Shown here in pieces: positions 10,152-17,536 of a stretch of 64,000 bases of DNA. The number at the start of each line of letters is the position of its first letter. The first letter of the stretch is position 1. The stretch is taken from the NCBI GenBank assembly GCA_910575585.1, contig CAJTGF010000028.1, positions 1-64,000 of the forward strand. The letters run 5' to 3'. The notes beneath the pieces were generated by a model. The model was not told where the DNA came from. It was given only the letters and a program-made list of their open reading frames with translations, and did no database searches. This DNA is from Clostridiaceae bacterium. Its GTDB lineage: Bacteria > Bacillota > Clostridia > Lachnospirales > Lachnospiraceae. Both the position numbers and the translations under genes were made by a program.

Positions 10152-10412
10152 CAGCGTCCCCTACCGAAACTACCTTAAGTGAGCAAACCTTAGCCAGCGA
10201 ATTCTGGTTTTGCCAGGCAGAGGAGAGATGTCCCGGCAGGGTGAATATATGCCATGGAGATGAGACCAGGAAAACAGGAGGGCCCAACCCCGAGTGTTTT
10301 CCGCTTTAAGGGCTCATCGGAATGTTTGGCATATCTGAACCCGGACGGGACATCTCTCCTCTGACTGGCCTCACGACAATCCCCGCCCATTGCTCACTCA
10401 ACAATACAGCAA
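10152..10412 (-). repeat. Structured dispersed repeat, right copy
   Basis: This is the inverted partner of the copy at 9776. The conserved parts match it closely, but its long stem (10346-10369 with 10212-10235, 23 of 24 pairs) has an unrelated sequence that is still self-complementary. The terminal blocks 10152-10204 and 9989-10041 are reverse complements with two mismatches. The spacer 10042-10151 is AT-rich and has no gene. Confidence 0.85.
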
Positions 10413-10414
10413 TT

Positions 10415-11548
10415 TTATTCTCTCACGTGACCAGGTAACCTTAACACTTCATACCCCTCCCACCCCGCCGGAATCTCCAGCTTGTCAATCATCCGCTCCA
10501 GCACCGAAACCGGAATATGGCGGCTGCGCTTCTCATTTCTCCTAAGCAGTTCCCGGTAAGGTGCTTCCAGATACACGATGCGCACCCTGGCCCCGTAAGC
10601 GGAAAACAGACCGCACAGCTTCTGCCTGGTCTCCTGGATGATATTGGTGGCGTTCCAGATAAAAGGCTCTTTTTGGCGCAGCAGCTCCCTGGCCCGTTTC
10701 GTGGCGATAGATGCCACCTTAGCGGATTTCTCCCCCGGGGCGATGTTATACTCCTCCCGGATATCATCCAGGGAGATCACCGGCTTTCCCGCCCCGTGAT
10801 CTCTGATCCAGGTGTCTTTTCCGGCCAAAGGAAGCCCGCTCATAAGCCACACATCAAACTCCGTGTCATCATACAGTGTACTGCCCTGCCACAGAGAGTC
10901 CCGGTGAAAATACTGATATCTGGTGTAGGCATTGGCAAACGGATAGGGCCCCTTAAGGACGCCCAGCTCCTTTCCATAGTCGTAAAATAATTCAATGTGT
11001 CCGCGCAGATCCTCCGGCTCCCTGGATATCCGCCCCATGGCGTCCGCCAATGACAGAAGATGCAAAAACTCCAAAGGCACGCTCTCCGCTGCCTTTAAAA
11101 GGTCAAACTCCGGACGCCTCTTTGTCCAGAACCAGACAGGAAGCCCGTGATAGCGGATCAGCCGGGCTGTCTGCTCCCGCTCCTCAAAAGTAAGGCCAAA
11201 CCGCTCCTGCCCCCGATAGGCCATGGCCCGAAATACCTTCTCTCCCACAATGGTGTGTTTCGGAGAGGTCCATTTGCCGTCCTCCAGCCTGGTGCAGGCC
11301 GGCTTTCCGATGTCATGAAACGCTCCTGCCAGAAACAAAAGCTCCTGTTCCCTTTCAGAAAGCCTCTGCCACTGCCCAAGTTTTCTCATCTCCTCACACA
11401 CCAGCCCGGTGTGGCGGTACACATCCCCCTCGGCGTGGTACTGGGGATTCTGCTTTACCCCCTTTAACAGGTTCAAATCCGGATAAGCCTCTGCAAGACC
11501 ATCCAGGGAGAAGTCCCGCTGCCGGATCTCCCGCAATATGTTTCCCAT
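10415..11548 (-). CDS. HD-Pnk type end-healing enzyme (HD phosphoesterase plus polynucleotide kinase)
   Basis: The 377-residue protein has an N-terminal HD domain (FHDIGKPAC near residue 78, with further His residues such as RYHGLPVWF) and a C-terminal P-loop kinase (GLPLAGKDTW near 239, then an aspartate in ISLDDIREEYN and the NATNI motif). This order matches the HD-Pnk family described from Runella, in which the HD domain removes 2',3' phosphates and the kinase phosphorylates 5'-OH ends. A strong AAGGAGG ribosome site precedes the ATG. It lies 121 bases downstream of an RNA ligase gene on the same strand, so the two probably heal and seal broken RNA together. The substrate is inferred. Confidence 0.85.
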   Translation of the reverse strand: MGNILREIRQRDFSLDGLAEAYPDLNLLKGVKQNPQYHAEGDVYRHTGLVCEEMRKLGQWQRLSEREQELLFLAGAFHDIGKPACTRLEDGKWTSPKHTIVGEKVFRAMAYRGQERFGLTFEEREQTARLIRYHGLPVWFWTKRRPEFDLLKAAESVPLEFLHLLSLADAMGRISREPEDLRGHIELFYDYGKELGVLKGPYPFANAYTRYQYFHRDSLWQGSTLYDDTEFDVWLMSGLPLAGKDTWIRDHGAGKPVISLDDIREEYNIAPGEKSAKVASIATKRARELLRQKEPFIWNATNIIQETRQKLCGLFSAYGARVRIVYLEAPYRELLRRNEKRSRHIPVSVLERMIDKLEIPAGWEGYEVLRLPGHVRE

Positions 11549-11669
11549 ATCTCACCCCTCCTTTCCACACGCTCCGAGACAGGAAGCGCTGAACTGCCCC
11601 ACAGCTGTCTTTCCCGCAACACATACAGGCCGCCACAAAACCACAAGATCTTCATTCCGTCAAATACCC

Positions 11670-12461
11670 CTACAAAAACAGATCCGCCCCGTCGGCCAGC
11701 TTATTGGCCACAAGGGGCCTGTTCATCCAGTGGCTTTCCGAATCCAGAATGGCGTTTAAAAACGTAGGGCGGACGTATTTGAGCCTGTCCAATACATAGT
11801 CCCCCTCCTCCACCTTGATGTAGATGCCCTCCATGAGCCCGCACAGATCTGTCTGCAGAAACGTCTCCTCCAGCCTGGCGCTTCCCTTTCTACACTGCTC
11901 CTCAAGATTCTTTTTCGGGTCACTGGATATGAAATGGCTTGGCCCTATCCATGATGTGATCTGATCCGGATTCTCGTATCGCCCCTGATCCAGCACCAGC
12001 ACCGAATGGACAAAGCCCGCCCCTTTTAAGATCTCCCTCCGTTTCGCTGTGGAAAAGAAACGCTTCTCTTCCTTGTCAAAAATATCAAATTCCATAAAAT
12101 AGTGGGGCAGACGGTCGTAAAATACCGTGTGCTTGGCATACATCCACTCCCCGTACATCACATAGCGGCTTCCCAGGATCTGCCACAGCGGTTCCCTAAA
12201 AGTTCCGGTCCACCGCTTGAAAAGGTCAAACTGCCTCTCCCCATAACCCCCTGTCAAAAAATGCCCTCTGCTCTGGAGATGCATCCGCCTATCTTTCCCA
12301 AAGCTGATACCGCAGTTGGCACCGTCGATCTTTTCCTCCAGCACCAGATACTTTCCCCGAATATCCCCGAATCTCACATAATTTAAGTCCTCGTCTCCCG
12401 CCTGCTTTCTGGAGCCCTCCAGGTGGCGGGTACGAGGGTATTTGTATAATTCTTCCATCAT
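11670..12461 (-). CDS. ATP-dependent RNA ligase family protein
   Basis: This is a 263-residue nucleotidyltransferase. Motif I is EEKIDGANCG with the expected adenylated lysine at residue 44, and the later motifs EGIYIK and DRLKYVR match motifs IV and V of the RNA ligase superfamily. Such enzymes seal 5'-phosphate to 3'-OH ends after ATP activation. There is no separate DNA-ligase OB or zinc domain, and the size suits a minimal RNA ligase. The first of two tandem ATG codons was used; the ribosome site is weak. It is the upstream gene of the probable repair pair with HD-Pnk. Confidence 0.85.
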   Translation of the reverse strand: MMEELYKYPRTRHLEGSRKQAGDEDLNYVRFGDIRGKYLVLEEKIDGANCGISFGKDRRMHLQSRGHFLTGGYGERQFDLFKRWTGTFREPLWQILGSRYVMYGEWMYAKHTVFYDRLPHYFMEFDIFDKEEKRFFSTAKRREILKGAGFVHSVLVLDQGRYENPDQITSWIGPSHFISSDPKKNLEEQCRKGSARLEETFLQTDLCGLMEGIYIKVEEGDYVLDRLKYVRPTFLNAILDSESHWMNRPLVANKLADGADLFL

Positions 12462-12505
12462 TTTTTCTCACTTTTCGCAACCCTTAAACCAACCACATTG
12501 CCTTC

Positions 12506-12991
12506 TCATCTGCACCGCTCCAACACCCTCTTCACCGGCTTAAAAAGCGTCAGGCCGATGATCAGATTGCTTATCCCATGAATCACATCAAAAGGGATCC
12601 CGGAGATCCACCACGCGAATAAAGCCCCAATGCCTCCCGCAAGATAAGGAAGGGAGCACAAAAAACCAAAACAAAACCCGAAAAAACAGCACAAGATCCC
12701 ATACCCCCAGTCCGGCGCGCCCTGTCGTTTCAACAGGGCCGTGAGCCCTGCCAGGATCGGCCAGATATACAAATAGGAGACCCACCAGATGCCAAAACCG
12801 TGGAAGAGCCCCTCCAGTATGGTAAAGGCCGCCAGAATGTTCAGAACCCGCCTGCCAAAGGTCAGGGTGTAGAGAATCACCAGAATGGACACCACCTCAA
12901 TGTTTGGCAAATGGATCAGCGCGATCTGCGCCGCAAACAAAACCGACGCCAAAAGCCCGTCCGCGGCCATACGCCCTGTCTTTGATCTCAT
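12506..12991 (-). CDS. Probable ECF transporter S component
   Basis: This is a 161-residue integral membrane protein with about five or six hydrophobic segments and small loops, typical in size and pattern of substrate-binding S components of energy-coupling-factor vitamin or metal transporters. No ECF ATPase or T component is nearby, so it would share a module encoded elsewhere. Its start overlaps the stop of the upstream DUF4430 gene by four bases, showing tight coupling. The pairing suggests a cobalamin-like or other cofactor substrate, but that is inference; the sequence alone does not name the ligand. Confidence 0.7.
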   Translation of the reverse strand: MRSKTGRMAADGLLASVLFAAQIALIHLPNIEVVSILVILYTLTFGRRVLNILAAFTILEGLFHGFGIWWVSYLYIWPILAGLTALLKRQGAPDWGYGILCCFFGFCFGFLCSLPYLAGGIGALFAWWISGIPFDVIHGISNLIIGLTLFKPVKRVLERCR

Positions 12992-13425
12992 GAGGCGTTT
13001 GCAGAGGTATATACCAGCCGGTAATGTTCCTTGTCACGCACCGGCTGCATGCTCACCCCGTAATTGCACGCCTTCCCGTCAAGTTCCACGGCCCAATAAG
13101 CCTGATCCTTATCATACTCCGCCGTGACACCGTTTACCGTTACGATCATCAGGCCGAACTGATCCGTCCTGGATCCCTCAACCGTCAGGCCCTTTGCCTC
13201 CTCAAGAGCCTGTTCCAGATACCGGGCGTCTGTGGCTATGGCGTAGGAGTCCATGGAAGCATCCTCGTAGACGACATCCACAATGATCTCCTTTTTCCCA
13301 TCTTCCGGCTTTGGCCTGAACGTATGATAACACAGCAAAAGCGCTGACGCGACCACACACACGGCGATCAGCGCCAACGCCACCCCTTTTTTCTTCTTCC
13401 AGAATGTCTCCACAGCCATCTGCAC
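12988..13425 (-). CDS. Membrane-anchored DUF4430-like protein
   Basis: The 145-residue protein has a short basic N-terminus, one hydrophobic segment (about residues 14-34) and an extracellular domain with the features of DUF4430: YLEQALEEAKGL near the middle, then VNGVTAEYDKDQAYWAVELDGKA. This domain resembles the C-terminal beta domain of transcobalamin-type binding proteins. It probably sits on the outer face of the membrane and presents a ligand to the S component encoded immediately downstream with a four-base overlap. The ligand is unknown. Confidence 0.75.
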   Translation of the reverse strand: MQMAVETFWKKKKGVALALIAVCVVASALLLCYHTFRPKPEDGKKEIIVDVVYEDASMDSYAIATDARYLEQALEEAKGLTVEGSRTDQFGLMIVTVNGVTAEYDKDQAYWAVELDGKACNYGVSMQPVRDKEHYRLVYTSANAS

Positions 13426-13530
13426 TCCTTTCTGAAAAACAAGTTAATCAATTGGACTATATAACGTTATCCGCGGTTTGTCAACTTTATTTTTTGAAGG
13501 AAGATCTCGGTTGCAACACACCGAAAGCGT

Positions 13531-14940
13531 TCATGATCCGATCAGGATACATCCTGCCAGCTTTTTATTCAGATCCCTTATCTTTTCAATCTCTAATTCC
13601 GTATCTCCGTAGGAAGATACCCCGCACTGCTCCACCAGAACCACACATTCGCACTGCGGAAGCTTTTTAAGACTCTCCGGGTCAGAAAGAAAATTCCCAC
13701 CGGACACCATCGTCACATCCGGCAATCGTTTCCCCAGGTTCTCAGCCACGTCGTCGATCTTTTCCTGAACAGCTCCTCCCGTTAGAAAAATGGGGCCTGT
13801 CTTCTCCTCAGCATTCAGGATATTGACCGCGATCAAATCATATTCCCGGTTTATGTCCTTTCTCTGGGGACGGCCTTCCAGCTTACTTAACCATGCGTCA
13901 ATGGGGTTGATACCCTTTTTGGACGTACCATCCGGCAGATTTCCCAGGATCCTGAACTGGAAGCGATACTTCAATTCCCTTGCCGATGACACCTTATCGC
14001 TCATGACAAAATGAATACAAATGAAGAACATCACCCCAAAAATCCCCATAAATCCGCCTAAAATTCCGTATTTCACCCCGGTCTTTACCAGCGCGCCGAC
14101 AGCAGGGACGTCTTTTTGGGGGACTTCCTCCTTATTCAAGGCATCCAGGCTCTCTTCCTTTGCCGCAAGGTTTTCCATCAGGCTGTCCAACTGCGCCCTT
14201 TCGCTCCTCTGCCTGTCTGCCAGCCCCAGATCTACCTGCGCGCCCAGGCTCCTGTTTACCTCAGTAATTGTATGTTCTCTGATACTGGAGCAGATTTTCT
14301 CCCTGTACTGATACACGCCCTCTATGTATTTCTCCAGAAGCTCCTTTGCTTTCCCCTCTTCCCGGTGCCTGATCTGAATGCTTAAGAGATTATTATAGCC
14401 CTCGTCGCTTCTGCCGATACTGATAGTCACCAACTCTTTCAAATACCGTGCCTGTATGCTGCAAAACTCCGCAGCCTCCTCTATAAAATCCGTCCCGCTT
14501 AAGGCGGACTGGTAGGTCTGCAGCACAGTAGCCGTAAAATCCCGGTTCTGATAAGCCATGCCAGGCATAATCTCATAGTCCGTCTCCACGAAAAAATCCG
14601 CCTTTGCCTCCCATATATCATAGGGACTCATATTGATAAACACTGACTCTGCCAGATACTCCCGCTGCCTTTCAATAGAATCTGTGAGATTTTCCACCTC
14701 TCTCTCACCAGTCAAAAGCTTTTGCTCATAATACTCCATCTCTTTTTTATATTTGCTCTCTGCGTCAACACTCTCTTTTGGGGCAAACTCCCGAAACCAG
14801 GTGGAAACTGCCTTGTAACCGCCGAAAAGAAACGCCATAGCCACTGCTGCAGCCAGCAGCAGACGCCACTGCCGCAGAACTACGAACATCAGCTCCTTTA
14901 AATCGATCTCCCGCTCATAGCCGATATTATTGTACTCCAT
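13531..14940 (-). CDS. Wzz-like chain-length protein with a degenerate BY-kinase-like tail
   Basis: The protein is a polysaccharide co-polymerase of about 469 residues. It has a membrane segment near residues 20-40, a long coiled periplasmic-type region, a second membrane segment near 297, and about 150 residues after it. That tail resembles the CpsD/Wzc kinase fold (ILGNLPDG, IFLTGGAVQEK, CVVLVEQCG, GCILIGS), but the Walker A lysine-serine pattern is absent, so it probably lacks kinase activity. The start at 14940 has AAAGGAG nine bases upstream. The upstream TTG at 14967 lies next to the -10 box and cannot be used. It probably controls the length of the glycan made by the adjacent operon. 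Confidence 0.8.
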   Translation of the reverse strand: MEYNNIGYEREIDLKELMFVVLRQWRLLLAAAVAMAFLFGGYKAVSTWFREFAPKESVDAESKYKKEMEYYEQKLLTGEREVENLTDSIERQREYLAESVFINMSPYDIWEAKADFFVETDYEIMPGMAYQNRDFTATVLQTYQSALSGTDFIEEAAEFCSIQARYLKELVTISIGRSDEGYNNLLSIQIRHREEGKAKELLEKYIEGVYQYREKICSSIREHTITEVNRSLGAQVDLGLADRQRSERAQLDSLMENLAAKEESLDALNKEEVPQKDVPAVGALVKTGVKYGILGGFMGIFGVMFFICIHFVMSDKVSSARELKYRFQFRILGNLPDGTSKKGINPIDAWLSKLEGRPQRKDINREYDLIAVNILNAEEKTGPIFLTGGAVQEKIDDVAENLGKRLPDVTMVSGGNFLSDPESLKKLPQCECVVLVEQCGVSSYGDTELEIEKIRDLNKKLAGCILIGS

Positions 14941-14967
14941 ATCCATCTTCTCCTTTGCCTTTGGCAA

Positions 14968-14996
14968 ATTATAACACTTTCTTTTTAGAAAGTAAA
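14968..14996 (-). promoter_or_regulatory. Promoter of the Wzz-like gene with an operator in its spacer
   Basis: On the minus strand TTTACT (14996-14991) and TATAAT (14973-14968) are 17 bases apart. A perfect inverted repeat, ACTTTCT-N4-AGAAAGT (14976-14993), fills the spacer, so a bound repressor would block RNA polymerase. The divergently transcribed XRE gene is the obvious candidate regulator. Confidence 0.65.
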
Positions 14997-14999
14997 TAA

Positions 15000-15015
15000 G
15001 TTTCTTAATAGAAAC
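15000..15015. promoter_or_regulatory. Second operator-like inverted repeat
   Basis: GTTTCT-N4-AGAAAC repeats the arms of the operator at 14976-14993. A weaker related site (CATTCT...AGAAATG) lies at 15073-15090. Three TTTCT/AGAAA pairs within 120 bases of one divergent region suggest cooperative binding by the XRE protein. Confidence 0.55.
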
Positions 15016-15207
15016 TATTGGAATTCTTAAAACTTTTTATCATTCCTGTGTAAAACTTTGTAAGAAAAGATACATTCTATAGTAGAAATGTTTTTACTTC
15101 TCTAATTGACAGGTAACATCCGATGCGCTTTCCATCTACAATAAAACCGATGTAACCGGGCATTTTTCAAAGACTACAACCACTACACACAGAAATGGGG
15201 TTATCAG

Positions 15208-15519
15208 ATGAATATCATGGAACGAATCGACGCATTGTGCAAGGAACACCATATAAGTAAGTATCGCCTCTCGCAGATCACCGGCATCTCCCAATCCGCC
15301 TTCTCCAAAATGGCCAGGCAGCAGTCCAGCCTGTCCCTGGAGACTATCCAGCGGATCAGCGACGCCTTTGGAATCTCAATGGCGCAGTTCTTTTCTGATA
15401 CTGACGAATATCCGGATCTGACGGAACAGCAAAAAAGGCTTATCCATTATTGGACTCTGATGAATGCGAAAAAGAGGGAGTTTGTTCTTTTGCTGCTTGA
15501 AAAGTTGGTTGAGATCTAG
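15208..15519 (+). CDS. XRE-family helix-turn-helix regulator
   Basis: A 103-residue protein with a classic XRE DNA-binding domain over residues 5-60 (ISKYRLSQITGISQSAFSKMARQ, then LSLETIQRISDAFGI) and a short helical tail. It is divergent from the Wzz-like gene, and operator-like repeats lie between them, so it probably represses that gene and perhaps itself. Its stop codon (15517-15519) lies inside the left terminal repeat of a MITE-like palindrome, so the last residues may have been set by that insertion. Confidence 0.85.
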   Translation: MNIMERIDALCKEHHISKYRLSQITGISQSAFSKMARQQSSLSLETIQRISDAFGISMAQFFSDTDEYPDLTEQQKRLIHYWTLMNAKKREFVLLLLEKLVEI

Positions 15520-15681
15520 AGCGTGTTTGAAAATTGCTTTCTGACAGATGCGCGTCACAATTTGTGGGAGATTTGAGCCAAATGAAGGGTGCATAGTGGG
15601 CTATGTAACCTGAATTTGGCTCAAATATACCGCAAAGTGGGGCGCGCATCTGGCGGGAATGAATTTTCAAACACCCTCTAG
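15516..15681. mobile_element. MITE-like palindromic element
   Basis: This is a 166-base near-palindrome. Its ends are 20-base inverted repeats with one mismatch (15516-15535 and 15662-15681), starting with CTAGAG. Inside, GATGCGCG pairs with CGCGCATC and ATTTGAGCCAAAT pairs with ATTTGGCTCAAAT. It has no coding capacity. The ends and compact folding suit a non-autonomous miniature transposon or a transcriptional hairpin between the XRE gene and the convergent glycan operon. Confidence 0.7.
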
Positions 15682-15707
15682 GTAAAAACAGTACATCCGC
15701 AATACGA

Positions 15708-16784
15708 TTATTGGATATTGCAGGATAACGTTTTTTTCAGAATCGAGATTGTCCGCTCTATCCCCTCTTTAATATTATACTGGGGTTTCCATCCTAAACC
15801 TGCCAGTTTACTCCCATCAAGCCTTGCCTTTGTTGCGGTACTGTATCCAGCAGCTTCTATCCCATCCGGAATTTCAAAAACCACCTTTTTACCATTGATT
15901 CCGGCAATAACGGTAGCGATAGCTTTAAGAGTCATATCCGAACGTTCTTCGGCAATGTTATATGCCTCCCCGCTTTCTCCACATAGGAGAACAGTCAGAA
16001 GTCCGCTCACAGAATCAGCAACATACTGGTATGAATAATACTGATTCCCGGCAGACTTTAATACAATATCCTCTCCGGCAATGCCCTTCTTTATAAATTG
16101 GCTGATAGCCTTTGTGTCAGACATTAACATAGTTGGTCCATAGGATCGGGTAAAGCGTGGAATCACCACATCAAGTCCCTTTTGTGTCTTATATGCTTGA
16201 CAAAGAGACTCTCCGCAGCGTTTGCTCTCCGGATATCCTGCCCGCATTGTATTAGAATTAATATATCCACAGTAATTTTCATCAAATAATTCAACATCTC
16301 CACGATTCTCACCATAAATTTCATTTGATGACGCAAAAACAAATCGGGCGGTATGATGATCAACGGCAAAATCCAACATATTTTGCGCACCAAGAATATT
16401 TGTAGTTATTGTACCGATCGGATCAATAGAATATTGTACAGGATGAGTATTTGACGCAAGATGAAGAACATAATCGACGATACCGATCTCTTCATCGACA
16501 AAAGGCATTTTCACGTCATAAGGCATAAAAACCAAATATGGGTCATCTGCATACTTTGAAAATCTGTCCTTTGCTTTCTTTCTATCTCGTCCAAGCGCGT
16601 AAACCGTACAATCAAGTTTGTCCCTCTGATTTTTTTCCATTATTACGTCTACAAGAAAACTACCTATCAGACCTGTAGCACCCGAAAGCATCAAACTCTT
16701 ACCTTTCAATTTTTGCCACGGAAGCATTAATTCCGCGACATAGGTTACATCTTCTATGTATTGAGTGTTTTGATATAGATTCAT
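15708..16784 (-). CDS. NAD-dependent epimerase/dehydratase (extended SDR)
   Basis: This is an extended short-chain dehydrogenase of about 358 residues. It has the nucleotide-binding GATGLIG near residue 35, a serine-rich SSNEIYGE segment and the catalytic YPESK near 185, as in nucleotide-sugar epimerases and dehydratases. It is the last gene of the glycan operon and directly follows a cytidylyltransferase gene, so it may act on a CDP-linked or related precursor; the exact substrate is not readable. ATG 16784, preceded by GGGGG, was chosen over an upstream TTG that overlaps the previous gene. Confidence 0.85.
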   Translation of the reverse strand: MNLYQNTQYIEDVTYVAELMLPWQKLKGKSLMLSGATGLIGSFLVDVIMEKNQRDKLDCTVYALGRDRKKAKDRFSKYADDPYLVFMPYDVKMPFVDEEIGIVDYVLHLASNTHPVQYSIDPIGTITTNILGAQNMLDFAVDHHTARFVFASSNEIYGENRGDVELFDENYCGYINSNTMRAGYPESKRCGESLCQAYKTQKGLDVVIPRFTRSYGPTMLMSDTKAISQFIKKGIAGEDIVLKSAGNQYYSYQYVADSVSGLLTVLLCGESGEAYNIAEERSDMTLKAIATVIAGINGKKVVFEIPDGIEAAGYSTATKARLDGSKLAGLGWKPQYNIKEGIERTISILKKTLSCNIQ

Positions 16785-16801
16785 TTTTCCCCCATAAAGT
16801 A

Positions 16802-17518
16802 TTATTTTAGCCAATTGTCTCTATCTGATTTAATATATGCCTTGAACATTTCCAAGTCATCTTTCGTTGTCAGCTTGATATTCTTATCTGAACCTGCGGC
16901 AAAATACAATCTCTCACCTAGTTCTACCATCATAGTATTTGTATAATGGGATCCATAAATTCCTATTTCTTTTTCAAATGCCTCATGATATTTAGAATCC
17001 AGCAAGCCAAATTTATAGGCTTGTGGAGTCGAAACTCTCCTAAGCGTTTCCCGTGGAATGAATTTTATTGTGCTTTCCTCGTCATCCACTACGAATATCT
17101 GTTCATTATAAGGCATTGAAGTAACAGCATTTCCATACTGTTGGCACTTAACAATTACATCAGTCAGCACAGTCCCGTCAACAAGAGGACGGATACCGTC
17201 ATGAATAATCACCACATCTTCATTTTCTATCTTCCCTTCTAGGTTATAGACTCCATTCCTAATAGACTCCTGCCCAGTATTTCCGCCTGAAACCACCCAC
17301 TTCAGTTTATCAATCCCAAATTGTTTGGCGTATGCCCACAAAACATCATGCCATCCATCAATACAGACAACCTCAATAGCATTAATTAATGGATGCTTCT
17401 GAAAACTTTCCAATGTATAGATAAGCACAGGCTTGTCATACACATTAATAAATTGCTTTGGAATATCCTGTCCCATCCGATGCCCAGCTCCCCCAGCAAT
17501 GATCACAACAACATTCAT
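16802..17518 (-). CDS. IspD/TarI-like cytidylyltransferase
   Basis: The 238-residue protein belongs to the IspD/TarI family, which transfers CMP to a phosphorylated alcohol. The nucleotide-binding motif IIAGGAGHRMG is at the N-terminus with PKQF following, and IIHDGIRPLV and TPQAYKFGLL further on. Its place beside Wzx, Wzy and two LicD genes argues for making a CDP-activated polyol or choline-like group for the glycan rather than for isoprenoid synthesis. It could still be a second IspD. It is spaced 18 bases from the flippase gene. Confidence 0.85.
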   Translation of the reverse strand: MNVVVIIAGGAGHRMGQDIPKQFINVYDKPVLIYTLESFQKHPLINAIEVVCIDGWHDVLWAYAKQFGIDKLKWVVSGGNTGQESIRNGVYNLEGKIENEDVVIIHDGIRPLVDGTVLTDVIVKCQQYGNAVTSMPYNEQIFVVDDEESTIKFIPRETLRRVSTPQAYKFGLLDSKYHEAFEKEIGIYGSHYTNTMMVELGERLYFAAGSDKNIKLTTKDDLEMFKAYIKSDRDNWLK

Positions 17519-17536
17519 ATGTATTTTCTCCTTATA

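Noticed and set aside
15106-15142. TTGACA and TACAAT as a promoter for the XRE gene
   Set aside because: The spacing is 25 bases, far outside the 16-19 base range.
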